Positions 1-17,190 of a stretch of DNA of 64,000 nt are shown here, in pieces. The stretch's first letter is position 1. Each line of letters opens with the position of its first letter. The notes beneath the pieces are model-generated. The model worked only from the letters and a program-made list of their open reading frames with translations. It was not told where the DNA came from and did no database searches. The stretch is from Pogonophryne albipinna (taxonomy: Eukaryota > Chordata > Actinopteri > Perciformes > Artedidraconidae). The position numbers and the translations under genes were made by a program. Location of the stretch: assembly GCA_028583405.1 (NCBI GenBank), contig CM053259.1, forward strand, positions 14,374,594 through 14,438,593. The letters run 5' to 3'.

Positions 1-6759
<6,759 letters not shown>

Positions 6760-6984
6760 TATGAGGGGCCGTACAGGCCGTAATTCATACTGGTCCTCTC
6801 ACGCACATACATTCTCCTTTTACATTCATACATTTTCACTCCCACACGTATATATTTACACTCACACATTCATACATTTTGCTCTGATATTATCATATTT
6901 CAATGCACACATCCATACATTGTCACTCACATATGTACATTTTGCTCTCATATTCATATATTTTAACGCTCATATTTATACAAA

Positions 6985-7412
6985 CTCGTGGAAGTGATTT
7001 CAAAACAAAAGCACTCGTTTGCTTGGAACGGTGATATTATAAACATAGTAGTAAACTACTAGTACCGAGTCCAACAGTGTCAGTTTTATGAAGAACTTGT
7101 GATAACAAGTATTTGTATCGATCATCAAATATAGAAGGGGAAAACATGAAGAGCTGAAAAAACAAACTCGAGAGGCGGCTGAGTGACCGCAGTGCAGAAT
7201 CGCTGTATAGTTAAAATCTCCTAACAATGTTGTCCATTTTAGGCAGAGACTTATTATATTTACAGCCCTTAATAACGTTCATTTTCTGGGCTCAATGTGT
7301 GTCTTGGCCGTTTTCGTTGTGATTGCTAAATTCACCTTGTTTCCCCTTGTTTATAATATCACCGTTCCAGGCAAACGAGTGCTTTTTGTTTCGAAATCAC
7401 TTCCGCGAATCC
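6985..7412. repeat. Inverted-repeat core of the 6760 element
   Basis: A segment of about 60 bp at 6985-7045 (GGAAGTGATTTC... ACTCGTTTGC... GGTGATATTATAAACA) recurs as an imperfect reverse complement at 7349-7412, separated by about 300 bp. It lies between the two arms of the surrounding element and could be its natural centre or an older nested foldback. A poly-C run of about 15 follows immediately at 7413. Confidence 0.65.
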
Positions 7413-7989
7413 CCCCCCCCCCCCCTCGCTCCACTGACCATTAGACCATTTAGTAAGGTAAAAAGCAAAAACGCCTCACAGACACTCTTCCGTTTACTTG
7501 TTTAATAAAGAAAAACAAATGGTCCGTAGTTACACGGATTCATCTCCCTCCATCATGTTGATTTGAATCAGAAGCTCTGAACATGAGCCCACCCCGCTCG
7601 ACCTTCTGAGCCAATCACAGCGCGATAATGACCTGCCTTCCGTTTCAACCATACACCTTCCGTTTCCACTATACTTTCTCTCACACATACATGCATTCTT
7701 CTCTTGCATACATATATTGTCTTCATACATACATACATTCTCCTCTTGTATACATATATTATCTTCAGACATGCATATATTATTTATAATATTAAATGTA
7801 AACATTGAATGAATGTGCATGAGAGCAAAAATGTATAAATATGAGCGTTAAAATACTGCATATGAATATGAGAGCAAAATGTACATGTGTGAGTGACAAA
7901 TGTATAAATATGTGAGTGTATGTATGAATGTCTGCATTGAAATATGATAATATGAGAGCAACATTTATGAATGTGTGAGTGTAAATATA

Positions 7990-8914
7990 CAGTTGCAAGA
8001 AAAAGTATGTGAACCCTTTGGAATTACCTGGATTTCTGCATAAGTTGGTCATAAAATGTGTTCTGATCTTCATCTAAGTCACAACAATAGACAAACACAG
8101 TCTGCTTAAACTAATACCACACAAACAATTATATGTTTTCATGTTTTTATTGAACACACCATGTAAACATTCACAGTGCAGGGTGGAAAAAGTATGTGAA
8201 CCCCTAGGCTAAAGACTTCTTCAAGAGCTAATTGGAGTCAGGAGTCAGCCAACCTGGAGTCCAATCAATGAGACGAGATTGGAGGTGTTGGTTAAAGCTG
8301 CCCTGCCCTATAAAAAATACACACCAGTTTTGAATTTGCTATTCTTAAGAAGCATTGCCAGATGTGAACCATGCCTCGCACAAAAGAGCTCTCAGAAGAC
8401 CTAAGATTAAGAATTGCTGACTTGCATAAAGCTGGAAAGGGTTACAAAAGTATCTCTAAAAGCCTTGATGTTCATCAGTCCACGGTAAGACAAGTTGTCT
8501 ATAAATGGAGAAAGTTCAGCACTGTTGCTACTCTCCCTAGGAGTGGCCGTCCTGTAAAGATGACTGCAAGAGCACAGCGCAGAATGCTCAATGAGGTGAA
8601 GAAGAATCCTAGAGTGTCAGCTAGAGACTTCAAGAAATCTCTGGCACATGCTAACATCTCTGTTGACGAATCTACGATACGTAAAACACTGAATAAGAAT
8701 GGAGTTCATGGGAGGACACCACGGAGGAAGCCACTGCTGTCCAGAAAAAACATTGCTGCACGTTTGAAGTTTGCAAAAGAGCACCTGGATGTTCCACAGC
8801 ACTACTGGCAAAATATTCTGTGGACAGATGAAACCAAAGTTGAGTTGTTTGGAAGGAACACACCACGCTATGTGTGGAGAATCCAAAGGGTTCACATACT
8901 TTTTCTTGCAACTG
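7990..8914 (+). mobile_element. Tc1-like transposon, internally deleted
   Basis: It starts CAGTTGCAAGAAAAAGTATG at 7990 and ends with the exact inverted form at 8914, flanked by TA on both sides (7988-7989 and 8915-8916), as expected for Tc1/mariner insertion. TIR identity extends for about 33 bp. A TATA-like GCCCTATAAAAAATAC stretch at about 8303 precedes the transposase start. At 925 bp it is well short of a full Tc1 (about 1.6 kb), because the 3' half of the transposase gene is missing. It is inserted inside the 6760-9007 element and is therefore younger than it. Confidence 0.92.
8371..8884 (+). pseudogene. Tc1 transposase, C-terminally deleted
   Basis: The frame opens [20 protein letters not shown] and stays intact for about 170 residues. 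The N-terminal paired-like HTH domains occupy residues 1-110 ([25 protein letters not shown]-type linker RSGRPVK). The catalytic DDE domain begins normally with ILWTDETKVELFG, which holds the first Asp, and continues to YVWRIQ. There the sequence jumps directly into the right TIR (about 8885), so the second Asp and the third acidic residue are lost. A full Tc1 transposase is about 340 residues. The product cannot be catalytic but could still bind TIRs. The absence of frameshifts suggests a relatively recent deletion derivative. Confidence 0.9.
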
Positions 8915-9007
8915 TATATGTGTAAGAGTGAAAATATATGTTTGTAAAGGGAGAATGTATGTGCGTGAGAGGACCAGTATGAATTACGGCCTGTACGGCC
9001 CCTCATA

Positions 9008-10452
9008 CAAAAGGGAGGAAATGAAAGGAACAGATCAAATCAGAAAAAATCTTTTAGAAATTGTCTTCTTATGTGAAATATGAAAAGGAAGGACATTTAA
9101 TAAAACAGCAACACATAAAGGAAAACTGAGGATTGGAGTGCGATACAGGTGGAAGAGACATACATGTTAGTCGCACAGTTAATATTTGTATTTAATATCC
9201 ATAGAAACAAAAATGGAGAGGGCAGGGTGTTAAGCAAAAATATCTTACTCTTTTCTGGCAAATTAGTTATGGTTTTATATTAACCCCTCTGACAGCTTCA
9301 AATGTAGGCTTTGTAACTATAAGAAAGGGGGAATGAGAATGTTATGATTAATGATGTTTTCCTGATAATGGCATTTCTCCATTCACATAGTTGTGTGTAC
9401 AGGCCTGTTGTGACTGCACTGAATCTCCCTGAATTAACTTGTATACAAAGATTGGAAGCCGTTAAGCCGCCGCAATTCTCCACTCCTCATATAAAAAAAA
9501 ATCTCATTTCACTCTTCTTCTGTATTCAATTTCATGCTTATAACCATTTCAGAGTTTTTTCACTAACAGTCCGATGCCAGTAAATATGCTATTACTGGCT
9601 TGTGAAATCATCACTCTTAAAGAAACTTGAATTACACCGCTGACAGAGCTCTATGAAAGAGGTTTAAGAGTACATTGCGCTAATCTGTAAATGTAGACAC
9701 AGGCTCGCTGTTTATGCTTCATTTACTCTAACAAAGTTTCATTTAAAGGAGAAACCAAGGAAACTATGAAATAAATTAGACATAGATGCTCTACAGTTTC
9801 TTTTTTTCTTAGTTTGTGTGAAGTTGGTTTGTTTGCTCCAATCCAGGTTTGACTTGTTCTAGTATTTCTGAGTTGTTAAACAGGTACCTTTCATGTAAAT
9901 GATGGCAGTGCTGCTGCCAATCAATCGGATAAATTGTAAAACCAATCGTTAAAGATCCAATGGATAATAAAGAACCCTTCTGTGAGCGTCTAGGTAGTTT
10001 TTTCTACATAGTGTAGGCATTATTTGTGATTAAAATCTGCCTCAAGATTACAATAGCGCTGCAGTCATTCTTTAAGCATAATTCTCAGACACGATAGTCT
10101 ACATTACTTATTCTAGTCTTAGGGTGAAAAAGTTCAAAACCACTTTTAGTAGGGGACTGCGGGCCCGAGGCAGTAAATGAAGGAAGCTTTCCTGTTGTGC
10201 TTTAGTAGACCCCGGTTTCTTTGCTCCAGGCACCTTAACGAATTATCTCTCTCCGCTTTATGGCTTTATAAAGGAAATCTCTTCAGTCGGAGAGCTTCTC
10301 AGAACAGGATGTCCTTTTCTAAGTTTATAACTAGTTCAACATGTTAAGTTTACTGCCTGATGATCCAGAGAAACTTGACAGAGCTAAACTCAGAAAAAAG
10401 GCAAACATTGTGGCTGTACGTTTCCCAGCTAGTATACTAGATTAACACTTAA
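9008..10452. other. Unique non-coding stretch
   Basis: AT-rich sequence with no exon, RNA gene or recognisable transposon end. Open frames at 9298-9583 are short and lack domains or splice context. Confidence 0.55.
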
Positions 10453-11054
10453 AGGTCACCTATCATGTTGTTTATAGGCAATAGCATAGGTCTCAGATAT
10501 ATACAAATATATAAAAAACATGTCTATGAAGTGTTTTGCTCAAAATACCAAACAGATCACCCATTCTAGCCATGCCTCATATCCCTCTATTTCACTTCCT
10601 GTTTCAAAAGTGCTGATTTTGGGTATAAAGCTTTAAAAGAAAAAAGAAGAGGGGCAGAGTTAATGCGGGAGATTTTATTGGCAGATACTGCCGTGATGAA
10701 ATGCCATATCATGGATTATCAAGGATTATTTCACATGCTCTCTCCAGTACAGGTTAGCTCTGAATGTTAGCGATGCTAATGTAAACACCGACCATATTAC
10801 GTCGAAAACAGTCAGGCATTGTTTCTGATAGCAACGTTTCTGATAGTGCTGTGGGTCCGCATTGCCGATATGACATGTCATATCGGGCGCAAATCTGGAT
10901 CAGCTCCATTGTACCCCGTTTTTAGAGATTTGGGTACGGAGGAAAAGAGAGAGGGTTTTATTTTCTGACGCTGCGTGAGTTCCCTGATACACCGGGGACA
11001 CGTGTTTTATGTATAAAACACATCAAAAAGTGCATCTTGCATGATAGGTGCCCT
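10453..11054. mobile_element. Kolobok-type MITE (TTAA target)
   Basis: TTAA flanks both ends (10449-10452 and 11055-11058). The termini AGGTCACCTATCATG and (reverse) AGGGCACCTATCATG form about 15-bp inverted repeats with one or two mismatches. TTAA duplication with an AGG terminus fits Kolobok; piggyBac is the other TTAA superfamily. No coding capacity is present. It contains a 22-bp perfect palindrome at 10865-10886 centred on GACATGTC. Confidence 0.8.
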
Positions 11055-11714
11055 TTAATTTTACAGTCTGCTGATTGGTTGATAACAAGACGCCAAATCG
11101 ATAACTTTGTAATGCCAACAGGCCTGAACAGAGGTCATTGTTAGCCTGCCTCAATAGAAAGGAGCTGGGTGAACATGTTCAATGCATGTCTGCTTTAGCT
11201 TTTTACTCCCAAACTATACGTGATAAGTCCAATTAAATACACTATTTTCTTTTAAGATATCTTATAAGGTTTTCAAGTCCATCGCACTTCAGACACACCA
11301 AAGTGATGACACGGTATACCGAAACACTGTAAGGTATATTAGACAAAGGTACCTGCAGAAAAAACACTTAAACATTCAAAAGAGCAGTTTCACAATAACA
11401 AGCAGTTTTTTTGTCAAGTGCACACATGATAAAGTAACTACATTATTAGGTTAATGTTTGCTCAGCTTGTTTCCCTGATAAGTTAAAAGTTTCAGTTTTT
11501 TATTACCAGGAGCCTAATTATCCGCAGGGATGTCTTGCCTTCCAAAACAAACAGACCCAGGGTACAACAAATAAATAAGGCAGGTTCACCTTAAAGGCCC
11601 CGGCCCCACGAGATGTGTGTTTCCCCAGCAGACATACTGTAGGGACAAAGGTAAAACGAGGTAAACATTGGCTCAGCTTGTTTCTCCGAAAAAAATCATC
11701 CGACTAAAACCCTT
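11055..11714. other. Unique non-coding stretch
   Basis: No gene or element boundary is seen between the Kolobok-type MITE and the following hAT-like element. Confidence 0.5.
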
Positions 11715-12066
11715 CAGGGCTCGACATTATAAATGGCCCGCTGGCCCGGAAGCACTATTTAGACACCCCGGGCCAGCATAACGTACTTTCCACTTGCCCG
11801 CTCGGGCCACTAAAAATATTGCTTAAAAAAACCAAACTGTCCTTTGGTATTGGTATTTTGACTTGCAATTTAGTTAAATTGTTTCGTTTATTAACGCTAC
11901 AACATAGCGTTTCGTGAGGCGGTTGTCGTCGTTGGGTGAAAAGCAAACAGCTGTTTGCTGCGGATTGCAGCGGCGAGCAGGCTCCCGTGAGCAGGAGCGC
12001 GCTCGTTCACTACAGACTTTCGCGCCACCTAACCATTCGCAAAAATAATACCAGCCGTGCAAAGGC

Positions 12067-12690
12067 AAGTTTATTTATATAGCACTTTTCTGTACGCGAC
12101 AATTCAAAGTGCTTTACAAAACAAATTAAAATACTTTTTAGAAATAAATAGAGTAAAAACACATTATATAATGGCATTTCACAACAGGCATTACAAAGCA
12201 AAGATCATAAAATAATAAAAATAAACACCACAGGTATACAATACATGTTTAAAAGGCATACTGTAGTGCAAATATGATCATCTCAATTAAAAGCAGCGGC
12301 AAAGAGATGTTTTTAGTCTCGATTTAAAAATAGTAAGCGTTTCTGCGGACGTGCATGATTTGCGTAGTTTGTTCCAGAGTGTCGGGCTAAATGCTGCCTC
12401 TCCATGTTTTGTTGTTACTCTCGGAACCGATAGCAGACCCGTCCCAGAAGACCTGAGGCACCTTGATGGCTCGTAATTATGTAGGAGTTCAACAATATAC
12501 TTTGGTCCTAAACCATGTAATGATTTAAAAACTAGCAATACTACTTTAAATAGTACTGGAAGCCAATGTAGAGATTTCAGAACCGGACTGATGTGATCCA
12601 CTCTTTTAGTGTTAGTGAGGACAGCGTTCTGAATCAGCTGCAGTTTTCTGATGGATTTTTTTGTCAGCCCTGTGAATACACTGGGCAAAA
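12067..12690 (-). mobile_element. 5'-truncated L2-like LINE
   Basis: The 3' end lies at about 12067 (reverse of TTTATTTATATAGCACTTTTC, the common end of fish L2-type elements). It runs on the minus strand up to about 12690, where the coding sequence stops abruptly, as expected from 5' truncation during reverse transcription. It lies within the 11715-13629 element, so it is younger than that insertion. A clear target duplication was not found. Confidence 0.8.
12287..12688 (-). pseudogene. L2-type reverse transcriptase C-terminal end
   Basis: About 134 codons remain open on the minus strand. The motifs RKLQLIQNAVL, ISPVLKSLHWLPV, FKSLHGLGPKYI, RCLRSS, SVPRVTTKHGEAAFS and LWNKLRKS are the highly recognisable post-RT segment at the C-terminus of L2/CR1-like ORF2 proteins in fish. 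The polymerase active-site region and the endonuclease are absent, so this is a dead fragment. The frame is still intact, suggesting moderate age. Confidence 0.85.
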
Positions 12691-12704
12691 AACAATCTTC
12701 AAAT

Positions 12705-12815
12705 AAAAGAAAGTCACCGGAGGAGTTAAAGGAGAGTGACAGGGAGTATGAGAAGAAGAGGGAGAGAAAGTTTCAGCCACACTGGCTTGATCGATGGAGT
12801 TGGCTTCTATATTAA
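12705..12815 (+). pseudogene. hAT/BED-type transposase N-terminal fragment
   Basis: The + frame reads KSPEELKESDREYEKKRE, then RKFQPHWLDRWSWLLY, then a stop. A lysine-rich region followed by FQ-x-HWL-x(4)-WL is typical of the segment just before the first zinc finger in hAT-derived ZNF862/TTF-like proteins. It adjoins the 5'-truncated L2 and lies inside the hAT-like element, so it is probably what is left of that element's own transposase. The recognition is by motif from memory. Confidence 0.55.
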
Positions 12816-12869
12816 ATTATTATATTATACTAAATTCTATATTGTGGTGCAGTGACTCATCCGAGAACC

Positions 12870-12935
12870 CTTTTATAAATTTCTAATCATAAATCTAATC
12901 TATCGATTAGATTTATGATTAGAAATTTATAAAAG
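12870..12935. repeat. Perfect 31-bp inverted repeat, 4-nt loop
   Basis: Positions 12870-12900 and 12905-12935 are exact reverse complements, separated only by TATC. The arms are AT-rich (TTTTATAAATTTCTAATC and so on). In double-stranded DNA this could extrude as a cruciform; as RNA it is a near-perfect hairpin. It is not a transposon TIR of any element traced here and may come from fold-back repair synthesis. Confidence 0.95.
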
Positions 12936-13629
12936 TAGGGTAGACATGTGGAGATTATCCGGCTGAACAAAACGTGCATTTATCAAACAGGTTCGTTTTC
13001 CACAGACCTTATTTCCAGCTGTTTTCCAAAACCCTGTGGAGAAATCCCATTGGTCTTTTGTGGAGGGAACCAGCAGGTTACTTCCTGGTTTTAGGACGCG
13101 TCACTGCACCACTTTATATGATGCCATTATAAACAAGGTCTTCTGTCTGCTCTGTACATCAATGCCGACCTATGCTGACAAGTAAGTGAAGAGTAGAAAA
13201 TATAAAGGTATTAGCTTTAGGGAAATGTCCCAGCAGTTTAGGATAATGAAGGTTCTAATCTAATCTATTACATAGCCATTACATGTCTAACTCCTAATGA
13301 CAGGAAGGCAGAAAGCGCATTATACTAATAATAATACTCCATAATAGCAGACATTTTTTACCAATGACCACAATATAATTATTTTAATAAACCAAATATG
13401 AACAATTGAGGAAAATGAGGAAGAACTGATGATTCAAATGTTGTAGTACAAGTAGTAATATAGTTTGTGCATAAATGACTATTGCAACAAATGTGTTCAT
13501 TTTCTTCATTATTAGTCGATTTTTTTGGACGAATGCCCCGGGCCAGAGGTTACAATGGTGGGGCCAGTGATAATAAAATTCCTCCGGTCCGGAGGGCCAG
13601 TGACATTTTACCCTTAATGTCTACCCCTG

Positions 13630-16418
13630 CCCTTCATCTGGTTGAATGTACTTTAAGAATAACCCAGAACTAACAACTGTATTTGAAAAAAGTTGGTTTA
13701 AACTGGATACAAAGTAATGTATTAACAGCTTATGGCACATTACCACAATGCAAATTGGTCACAATTACAGGCAAATTGATGAATAAACCTGTTTTTCTCA
13801 ATGTTTGAAAATGGTTGGAAACATTTGGAATAATGTAAGTGAAGAATGCAATACAATATATTATATTTTATACCTGTTGAAACCTTTATAATATACTGAA
13901 TCTTACTCTTGAAGTCTGACTGAACAGTTTTTATGAGCAAAAGTGTATCGTACCAGGACATTATGGGCAAATAGATAATTTTTACTCTGAAGTCTTTATT
14001 GAAACCATGAGGGTCCTTCCTTTGGGCTCTCATCAGTCACATGTCCTGTGTGTTGGAAGCTGAGAGCCTATTATCCAAGCTCTCTCCTAAGGATCCTCTC
14101 CTCTGTGGAGGCACTTCCTCCTTAAACCTTACTTGACTCCATCTATCCACCCTCCCCTCTATCTCCCCTCTTTCTCTCCCTCCCTCTCTTTTTCTTGCTG
14201 CAAGCGAAGGTCAAATTAATTCTTTTTCATAATTTCCTGTCAGCGATATTCCTTCCTCAGAGACTCCCATCTATGGCCCAGTGCCTGGAAGATGTGATTA
14301 AGGTAAAAAACAAGTGAATACCCTGTAAAAAGGGAATTATGTATTTTTGCCCTTATCCATATATATATTGGATAAGTTGTTCTGTAATATAAAATGTAAT
14401 AAAGTCTCTCACAGTGTTACACTTCTTTAAAAATGAATGCAAAGCCAATGCTGTGGGTGACTCGCTACATTAGGAGCTAATGTTGGGCTCGTACTCACAA
14501 AGGAAATGTCATTTAGGAGCAAACTGCTTCACTGCTCCGACGACTCGGTGTGCCCAGACCTTGCTCATTAATGCTGTGGGTCTCTGAGGGTCTCAAAGCC
14601 TAAATGCAGACATCCACAACATCACTACACACGTCATATGGTAATAATGTTATGAAATACAAAGAGTAATTGCGTCCCCTGTTGTGAAAACAAAGGTTCT
14701 TTTCATTAAGGCTTGAATTGAAACTGGCCGTGGTAATGAAGGTAGAGCAGACACCCCATAGTTTACATGGCATTCATTAAATCAGTAAATGGAGTCCAGT
14801 TATACTTTCAAATAAGAAGGGAGGGAGAGAGGAAGGAAAAGACAAAGAAAATGAGTATAACTTATGCAGCATCTTGAATAGAGTCCCCCCTCTCGTATAT
14901 CCTCAAGCTATAATTCTCCTTGACATCCAGTGAAGACTCCCTGCTCAGGGCCTCCAATTACAGACTCTCACTCCAAGCGTTTCACACTGGACTGCCAGTC
15001 CGCCATTTCATTTTTTTTCTAAAGCGAAATAAAGCAGAGAGAGAGAGTTGAGCAACGTCAAGGTTAGGCGAAGCACATTTCATCTAGTTGTGCCCAGGGA
15101 CAAGCAAAAGAGATGCACGAATATACAACAAACCCACTCTTACCTCCAACTCTAGCTCTCAAGGACAGAAGAGCAGGATGCAGCCGTCAGAACAGCATGT
15201 GCACATCTCTTAATAAAGCTGAATTCAACAAACGATGTGAGGGAGTGGAAGACGTGATTAAATAGAAAAGGAATAAAGGGAGATAATGAAGAAAGATAAA
15301 CAGAGAGACAGAGGAATAGAAGGTGCACAGGTGGAATAGCTGGAGGCACAGCACCGGCACTCCAGTCGTATTGGATATGTTGCTTGGGAAAGCTCCGTCT
15401 CCTGGCCTTTGACCCCTGGCGGAGGGAAAGAGATTGCTTTGACAGGTCCACTGACATCACAAAGGTTTTGCTCTTTTGCCAGAGTCTCTGGAGGGTCCTT
15501 GGCTGGCCCCATATCTAGGCATTACTGTAGCTTCTGCACTATAATACAGAATAATAAAGGGGAATTTGAAGAAAGCTTAGCAGTCAATGCATTATTTGTA
15601 TAGACGAGATCTTGTGCCACAAAGGGCAAGTCTCTGCAGGGCATCCCGTCAGTCATGTTAACTTAATGAAGTTCATGCATTTTGCACAGCTGAACTGTAA
15701 GCTATGTTTGTGTGAAATCACAACCTGTCCTCTATATAACAACATTCACCCTGCTGATGCATCAAACCCCAACGCTCTTTTATTCATTTTTAACCCGAAG
15801 CGGCGGGTAGGGTTTCACTGCGCAGAGCCACATTCATTAGTTTATACTGATATGAGGAGCCATTAAAAAGTCATCGTATCGGTCGCCCTGCAGCACGGCT
15901 GGTTCCACCCAGTCTGCTGCCTTCTCCAGCCTCTCTGACCACCTCCGGACATCCAGGAGCCAGGGCGGCGTGGACAGTGCAGACTCCTGAGCGCACGCCT
16001 TCAGCTTCCCAGCACTCGCTCATGTTCTTACCAACCTGGATCAATAGCCAGAGGACACTTACTGTACTCTGAGACTGGCCATTACCCCATCAACATGCCT
16101 GAGCACTGGCTCCAGACCTACTCTACGTACGTGTAATGGAGAACATAAAAATGGCACTCAAGGAGTTTTTTTACCCGCTGTTCGTTGCCAAGGCGACCAT
16201 TATGCAGTTTTTGAGGTAACGTGGAAGTAGGTTTATTAGTTAATGCATTCGAGCAAATGCAATTATGTGTTTATATCACATACAACTGCTGTTCCTGGTA
16301 CTAGGGATGGGCATTTCAAGCAGAAATACTACTGGATATTTACTGGGAATTATTCAACCATTATTCAAAGACATCCTGCACAAACACAAACTCACACACA
16401 CACACAAACTCACACACC
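13630..16418. other. Unique intron or flank, no confirmed gene
   Basis: No certain gene. Features are a pyrimidine-rich tract at 14140-14200, a candidate exon just after it (see 14264-14336), and a GC-rich patch at 15870-16010. The ORFs at 15152-15603 overlap each other on both strands and lack domains. Confidence 0.5.
14264..14336 (+). CDS. Candidate terminal samd12 exon (weak)
   Basis: A pyrimidine-rich tract ending TTTCCTGTCAG precedes 14264. Joined in phase to the 2526-2666 exon, the frame reads IFLPQRLPSMAQCLEDVIK and soon ends in TGA (VKNK then stop). A second acceptor 15 nt downstream would give another short tail ending at TAA. Neither tail matches the human SAMD12 C-terminus that I remember. 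This is the best splice-compatible continuation I could see, but chance is quite possible. Confidence 0.2.
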
Positions 16419-16492
16419 AACACATTCTCACTCCCATCCCGTCACATATTGACGGACGGTCAGGGCCCCTCCCCATCGCTATATTACGTACA

Positions 16493-16606
16493 TGGTACCC
16501 CTTGACCGTCAGGCTTCTACGGGCAGGGCGTCCCATAGACCTTCATTGCGGACAGCGGACCCCTTGACCGTCAGGCTTCTACGGGCAGGGCGTCCCATAG
16601 ACCTTC
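16493..16606. repeat. 62-bp tandem units, left arm (about 2 copies)
   Basis: Two near-identical units containing CCTTGACCGTCAGGCTTCTA and GGGCGTCCCATAGACCTTC. They are the inverted counterpart of the array at 20017-20245. Confidence 0.85.
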
Positions 16607-17190
16607 ATAGACCACGTGATCAACAACAATGGCCGACCTTCGTGTTATTCTCGGTGGAAAATGCCTATTTTAAGGTTCATTTGGCCATTAAAATGCGTTT
16701 TGATGTCATTTTATGCGATTAATATGAGTTGTTATTTCTGATTATTTGTGCAGTACATGTACATGATGTTTAGTTTGCTAGTTATGACGAAGATTACTTC
16801 ATGAATGTGTACACATTCATGGTTGCTAACGTTTTTTTGGTGGAAATGTGTTTTTTCACAGCAAAGTCACCCTCTGTACTTGGACTTATTGGGAGAATCT
16901 AAAGGCAAGAACATCCCAAATATTCATTTAGGTCTTTATTTTAGATCTTTAGTGTTGCCGTCTGTGAGGAAAATAAATGGGGCTCAGAGCCTCGTATTTT
17001 TAAAATCTTTTTTTCCTTCTAATTTGTTATTCTTTTCAAAATAACACACTGTTATTTACTCACCAATAACACACAATTATCCTTGCTTTTATTTATTGGT
17101 TTAATTCCATAATCTCGGGCTTTTTGGGCGTTCGTCAGGAACTGAATTTCAAAATAAAAATAACCGGAAACAGACGTAGGCATTTCGAGC

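Larger units (their letters stand above)
6760..9007. mobile_element. Non-autonomous DNA transposon with 6-bp TSD, interrupted by Tc1
   Basis: The two ends are inverted repeats: TATGAGGGGCCGTACAGGCC at 6760 and its reverse complement ending at 9007. The match continues for about 55 bp. The direct repeat CAAAAG flanks both ends (6754-6759 and 9008-9013), so a 6-bp target duplication is likely. The subterminal regions are long runs of degenerate CACATACATTTTCACTC-like units in opposite orientation in the two arms. There is no transposase of its own; ORFs here only read through these units. A Tc1 element (7990-8914) sits in the right arm. A 6-bp duplication with a TA-starting terminus recalls the IS3EU group of DNA transposons, but that is a weak guess. 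A second copy begins at 63478. Confidence 0.8.
11715..13629 (+). mobile_element. Old hAT-like element with transposase remnant
   Basis: It begins CAGGGCTCGACATTA at 11715 and ends TAATGTCTACCCCTG at 13629, an imperfect inverted pair (13 of 15). The direct repeat CCCTT lies on each side (11710-11714 and 13630-13634). A 5-bp duplication is shorter than the usual 8 bp of hAT but fits the hAT5-type group; chance extension is possible. It contains repeated GGCCCGCTGGCCCGG-type subterminal motifs, an L2 LINE insertion, a fragment of a zinc-finger hAT transposase N-terminus and a palindrome. The family resembles common fish elements starting CAGGGCTCGACATTA. Confidence 0.7.

Noticed and set aside
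8617..9006. 129-codon minus ORF overlapping Tc1
   Set aside because: Antisense shadow of the intact Tc1 transposase frame and its TIR.
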